NCBI GenBank assembly: GCA_020722405.1
Contig: DYKW01000070.1
Location: 1-8,722, forward strand
Length of the DNA: 8,722 nucleotides
Source: Anaerolinea thermophila
GTDB lineage: Bacteria; Chloroflexota; Anaerolineae; Anaerolineales; DRKV01
Direction of reading: 5' to 3'
Shown: one piece after another, positions 6,434 to 8,722 of the stretch
Position numbering within the stretch: the first letter of the stretch is position 1
Layout of the letters: each line of letters opens with the position of its first letter
The notes under the pieces: model-generated
The model's database searches: none
What the model was told of the DNA's origin: nothing
What the model saw: the letters and a program-made list of their open reading frames with translations, nothing else
Made by a program: the position numbers and the translations under genes

Positions 6434-8362
6434 CTACCAATCAGAGATGTCATCATCCCATTCATTGTCTTTGCGGCGATGTTTCTTGATATAGATTACT
6501 TCATCTTCGATCGGATCGTACTTTACCCGGACGAGTTTTTTCTTCTTTTTAGATTTTTTCTTTTTGCGCCCTTGCTGTTGGATGTTTTCGCTTTCGTTTT
6601 CATCCAAGAGCAATTCGTCTTTGTTTTCGAGGTAATCGATGTCTTCTTCGGCGTCCGGCGTTTGGACAAAGGGGCTTTCCTCAACCGGTGTTTGTGCTTT
6701 GGTTTCTGGTTCTACCGTTTCCGTTGCGGATACCTCTTCGACAGGCGTTTCTTCAACCTGCGCTTCTGCGGTTACGGTTTCCTCTTCTATTATTTCCTCT
6801 TCCACCGTTTCTTCAGCAGGGGTAACTTCTGGAGTGGTCTCTATTTCAAAGCTCGCGGGGGCCAGTCCAGCAGTGGCAATGGCCTCTTTCAGATTTTGCA
6901 AGGCGTGGATGCCAAACCTGGGCAGATTGATGATTTTGTCAGGATTAGCCTGTAACTGCTCAAGGACGCTGCCGACGGTATCATAACCGGCTTCGCGTAG
7001 CAAGGCGCTGATACGCAACGAGACTTCTATCTCCTCGATGGGTGTCTCGAAGGCTTCGGTAGGAATACCGCTCTTGGCGGCTCGTTCAAGTTGCTCCCTG
7101 GTTTTGGCTTCTTCCTCGCGCTGCTGGTTTACGGCTGTCTCTACGCGTTCCAGTAAGTCTTGTAGAGAACGGTATTCTTCTGGCGTAAGTGGGCGATTTT
7201 CGTTCTTTTTCACCAGGATGGTCTCGGCTTGTTCGATAGCCGCGGCTTCTTCTTCGGCGTAGGGGAGGTATTCTTTGTCGTTTTGCAGACGGAAGAGCAA
7301 ATCATTGACTGCTTCTGACAGGTTCTCGATGTCAATGCGCCAGCCGGTCAGTTTTGCCGCGAGACGGGCATTCTGCCCATCTCGACCAATAGCTAGGCTT
7401 AACTGGTCTTCTGGGACGACGACAGTCGCGTTGCGAATTTTATTATGACTTTCAAGGGGGTTGACGTAAACGCCCAGTACGCGCGCCGGACTGAGTGCTT
7501 TGGCGATGTAAACCTTTGGGTCGGGGTCCCATTCGATGACGTCGATTTTCTCATCCTGGAGTTCGCGCACAATTGTTTGAATGCGGACACCCTTGATGCC
7601 TACGCATGCCCCGACGGGGTCGATCCCCGGTTTGAGGGCGTATACCGCTACCTTGGAACGTTGCCCCGGTTCTCGAGCAATAGAGCGAATTTCTACTTGT
7701 CCGTGATAAATTTCGGGCACCTCGTTCTCTAACAAGCGCATCAGGAACTTGCGATGGGTACGGGAGAGAATGATTTGCGGCCCGCGGTTATCGCGCTTGA
7801 TTTCAAGCAAGAGAGCGCGTACCCGATCGTGGACACGAAAACGGTCACCGGGGATTTGTTCCTTGCGTGGCAACAGGCCTTCGGCTTTTTTGTCCAACCC
7901 GATGGTGATGTTCCCGTGACTGACGGCTTGCACGATGCCGCTGATGATTTCTCCGACTTGGTTTTCAAAATGGGCCAGTTGTGCTTCGCGCTCGGCTTCC
8001 CGCAAGCGTTGTTGGATGACCTGTCGGGCTGTCTGCGCAGCAACACGACCGAAATCCTCCGGAGTGCTTTCCACCATGACGATGTCTCCCAATTGGGCAT
8101 CGGGATGCGTTTTGCGGATTTCCTCCAGGGTCACCTCGGTGCGTTCATCTTGGATGTCTTCTGTAACTTCTTTTTCCACCAAGACGATGGCTTCACCGGT
8201 TTCCAGGTCGATTTTTGCCTCTACGCGTTGGGCGTTCGGCGCGTTGACCGCACGTTTATAGGCCGAAACCATTGCCATTTCGATGGCTTCGATGATGACT
8301 TCTTTAGGTAATTGTTTATCCTCCAACATTTCATTGAAGGCCAGGGCAAACTCACTTTTCAT
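6434..8362 (-). CDS. nusA: Transcription termination/antitermination factor NusA with extended C-terminus
   Basis: Binds RNA polymerase and nascent RNA to control pausing, termination and antitermination. The protein is 642 aa from the ATG at 8362. The N-terminal RNAP-binding domain covers 1-125. An S1 domain covers about 133-200. KH1 includes VEIRSIAREPGQRSKVAV (223-240) and GACVGIKGVRIQTIVREL (251-268), and KH2 includes AIGRDGQNARLAAKLTGW (324-341). An added helix-hairpin-helix module lies at about 448-495 (LRISALLREAGYDTVG...INLPRFG). Residues 505-597 are low-complexity and very acidic. Then comes RKKKKSKKKKK at 599-609 and a closing segment from LVRVKYDPIEDEV to the terminal DDDISDW. The frame is open to a GTG at 8383, but MKSEFALAFNEML matches the family start. 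GGAG lies 13 bases upstream of the ATG, somewhat far. First gene of the block. Confidence 0.97.
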   Translation of the reverse strand: MKSEFALAFNEMLEDKQLPKEVIIEAIEMAMVSAYKRAVNAPNAQRVEAKIDLETGEAIVLVEKEVTEDIQDERTEVTLEEIRKTHPDAQLGDIVMVESTPEDFGRVAAQTARQVIQQRLREAEREAQLAHFENQVGEIISGIVQAVSHGNITIGLDKKAEGLLPRKEQIPGDRFRVHDRVRALLLEIKRDNRGPQIILSRTHRKFLMRLLENEVPEIYHGQVEIRSIAREPGQRSKVAVYALKPGIDPVGACVGIKGVRIQTIVRELQDEKIDVIEWDPDPKVYIAKALSPARVLGVYVNPLESHNKIRNATVVVPEDQLSLAIGRDGQNARLAAKLTGWRIDIENLSEAVNDLLFRLQNDKEYLPYAEEEAAAIEQAETILVKKNENRPLTPEEYRSLQDLLERVETAVNQQREEEAKTREQLERAAKSGIPTEAFETPIEEIEVSLRISALLREAGYDTVGSVLEQLQANPDKIINLPRFGIHALQNLKEAIATAGLAPASFEIETTPEVTPAEETVEEEIIEEETVTAEAQVEETPVEEVSATETVEPETKAQTPVEESPFVQTPDAEEDIDYLENKDELLLDENESENIQQQGRKKKKSKKKKKLVRVKYDPIEDEVIYIKKHRRKDNEWDDDISDW

Positions 8363-8422
8363 GTTCGTTTTTTTACTCCACACAGAATGTAGTAGGACTT
8401 TCGTCAGGTCGCATCAAAATGG

Positions 8423-8436
8423 GGGGCTACTGCCCC
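8423..8436 (-). terminator. Possible weak terminator or attenuator in the nusA leader
   Basis: GGGGC at 8423-8427 and GCCCC at 8432-8436 form a 5 bp all-GC stem with a 4-base loop. On the minus strand the stem is followed by CC and then ATTTT. It lies about 60 bases before the nusA ATG. The T tract is short and displaced, so efficient termination is doubtful. It could serve as a pause or attenuation site. Confidence 0.35.
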
Positions 8437-8442
8437 AAGCGG

Positions 8443-8494
8443 AGGTAGGGAAAACCGTTTCCTCATGAGGTGGGGGATTGTTTTCCCCGTACCT
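8443..8494. repeat. Long imperfect inverted repeat in the nusA leader
   Basis: AGGTAGGGAAAAC at 8443-8455 pairs with GTTTTCCC-CG-TACCT at 8480-8494, giving a 13 bp stem with one 2-base bulge around a 24-base loop. The loop contains the perfect 10 bp palindrome CCTCATGAGG at 8461-8470. An alternative fold, GGGG/CCCC around ATTGTTTT (8473-8488), competes for the right arm. This is one of the strongest predicted structures in the leader. Confidence 0.55.
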
Positions 8495-8496
8495 GG

Positions 8497-8550
8497 CTGT
8501 GGACAGGTTGGAAAGCCTGTCCTACACAGTGCTTGCGAAAGACCTGTGTA
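8497..8550. repeat. Dispersed palindromic repeat (VGQAFQPV type) with competing stems
   Basis: GGACAGG (8501-8507) and CCTGTCC (8516-8522) form a 7 bp stem with an 8-base loop. Directly adjoining, TACACAG (8523-8529) and CTGTGTA (8544-8550) form a second 7 bp stem. CTGTG at 8497-8501 could instead pair with CACAG at 8525-8529, giving an alternative longer hairpin. On the minus strand one frame reads VGQAFQPVHS, a string I recall from spurious proteins made by high-copy intergenic palindromes in Planctomycetes and other bacteria. That points to a dispersed repeat. Copy number here cannot be known from one window. Confidence 0.6.
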
Positions 8551-8571
8551 AGGCGACTTTTTTGTCTTACA
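8547..8571. repeat. Inverted repeat with T6/A6 loop
   Basis: TGTAAG (8547-8552) and CTTACA (8566-8571) pair, with an inner AC/GT pairing around six T (six A on the minus strand) and a 3-base bulge. It overlaps the TACACAG/CTGTGTA stem at 8547-8550, so the two cannot form together. Confidence 0.4.
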
Positions 8572-8634
8572 ATCACGTACTTGTTATTTCCCGAAGAATG
8601 CACTATTGATGTGCTCTCGCCCATTCCTCCTTGA

Positions 8635-8656
8635 TCCCCCCTTCCCTGAGGGGGGA
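8635..8656. repeat. C6/G6 inverted repeat
   Basis: TCCCCCC (8635-8641) and GGGGGGA (8650-8656) form a perfect 7 bp stem with an 8-base loop. The flanking sequence on the minus strand translates to FFPPQGRGDQGG, which resembles the proline/glycine strings produced by another common class of intergenic GC-rich repeat. On the plus strand it is followed by five A, on the minus strand it is preceded by five T, so it is not an intrinsic terminator for nusA-direction transcription. Confidence 0.5.
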
Positions 8657-8683
8657 AAAAGAAGCTTTCCGGGTATCTGATCT

Positions 8684-8697
8684 GAAAATAGATTTTC
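8684..8697. repeat. AT-rich palindrome near the right edge
   Basis: GAAAATAGATTTTC is a 6 bp inverted repeat with a 2-base centre. It lies in an AT-rich stretch that could contain the operon promoter or an operator. No clear -35/-10 pair could be placed. Confidence 0.35.
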
Positions 8698-8722
8698 ATG
8701 TCTGGTGGTGAAAATTATTTTT

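Larger units (their letters stand above)
8363..8722. other. 360 bp non-coding, hairpin-rich region upstream of nusA
   Basis: No credible gene lies here on either strand. The only sizeable frame (8463-8699, minus, 78 codons) translates repeat sequence and is closed by an upstream stop. rimP, which usually precedes nusA, is absent. On the minus strand the stretch should hold the operon promoter and leader. I see no good sigma-70 pair: TTGTAA near 8572-8567 with TACACA about 16 bases on is weak. Most of the region is inverted repeats, listed separately. It may be a structured leader, an island of dispersed repeats, or both. Confidence 0.6.

Noticed and set aside
6350..6955. 201-codon plus-strand frame, Phe- and Leu-rich, resembling a membrane protein
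   Set aside because: It is antisense to the Glu/Lys-rich tail of nusA. GAA/GAG and AAA codons read in reverse give Phe- and Leu-like codons, which makes a false hydrophobic protein. It has no ribosome binding site.
7754..8311. 185-codon plus-strand frame
   Set aside because: Antisense to the conserved N-terminal and S1 domains of nusA; a shadow frame.
8463..8699. 78-codon minus-strand frame upstream of nusA, considered as a small gene or rimP remnant
   Set aside because: Its translation is made of repeat-type strings (FFPPQGRGDQGG and VGQAFQPVHS). It has an upstream stop, no RimP resemblance and runs through several palindromes.
8363..8722. tRNA or CRISPR array in the repeat-rich upstream region
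   Set aside because: There is no cloverleaf with a T-loop GTTCGAAT-like motif, and the repeats are different palindromes without regular spacing or repeated units.

Overview
The window holds one block of bacterial housekeeping genes, all read on the minus strand. In transcription order (right to left) they are nusA, ylxR (rnpM), infB, rbfA, nrnA (a DHH-DHHA1 phosphoesterase), truB, ribF and thyA. This is the widespread nusA-infB operon of transcription, translation-initiation, ribosome-maturation and RNA-turnover genes, followed by a flavin-cofactor gene and thymidylate synthase. Every long reading frame on the plus strand is antisense to one of these genes. I see no mobile element, CRISPR array, rRNA, tRNA, toxin or defence gene, and no new multi-gene system.

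The organism is a bacterium with mid-range GC that uses Shine-Dalgarno initiation. The compact IF2 with a single IF2_N module, the style of TruB and RibF, and the NusA with a long charged tail suggest a Chloroflexota bacterium, perhaps Anaerolineae. That placement is recalled family resemblance, not a computed tree.

Layout. Positions 8363-8722, upstream of nusA, carry no convincing gene. They are a dense series of inverted repeats, including a palindrome whose translation contains VGQAFQPVHS, which looks like a dispersed repeat. The gene rimP (ylxS), which normally precedes nusA, is not there. The stretch 8362-3830 holds nusA, ylxR, infB, rbfA and the start of nrnA, and the L7Ae-like ylxQ often found between ylxR and infB is missing. 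Spacing from infB to truB is tight (1 bp gap, 8 bp overlap, 37 bp gap). A 128 bp gap then separates truB from ribF. It contains an 8 bp inverted repeat and a perfect 10 bp GC-rich stem with a U tract that ends about 10 nt before the ribF start. ribF and thyA overlap by 4 bp, and a possible ribosome binding site at the left edge hints at another gene beyond the window.

Several starts were refined from the longest open frame. These are nusA ATG at 8362, infB ATG at 5990 (the upstream GTG lies inside the Shine-Dalgarno), rbfA ATG at 4219, ribF ATG at 1725 (the upstream TTG lies inside the terminator hairpin), and nrnA TTG at 3837, which a strong Shine-Dalgarno supports.

Together the genes serve transcription elongation and termination (NusA), RNase P modulation (RnpM/YlxR), translation initiation (IF2), 30S maturation (RbfA), nanoRNA or pAp turnover (NrnA), tRNA U55 modification (TruB), FMN/FAD synthesis (RibF) and dTMP synthesis (ThyA). 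The observations most worth a second look are the truB-ribF hairpins, the structured nusA leader and the acidic-then-polylysine tail of NusA.
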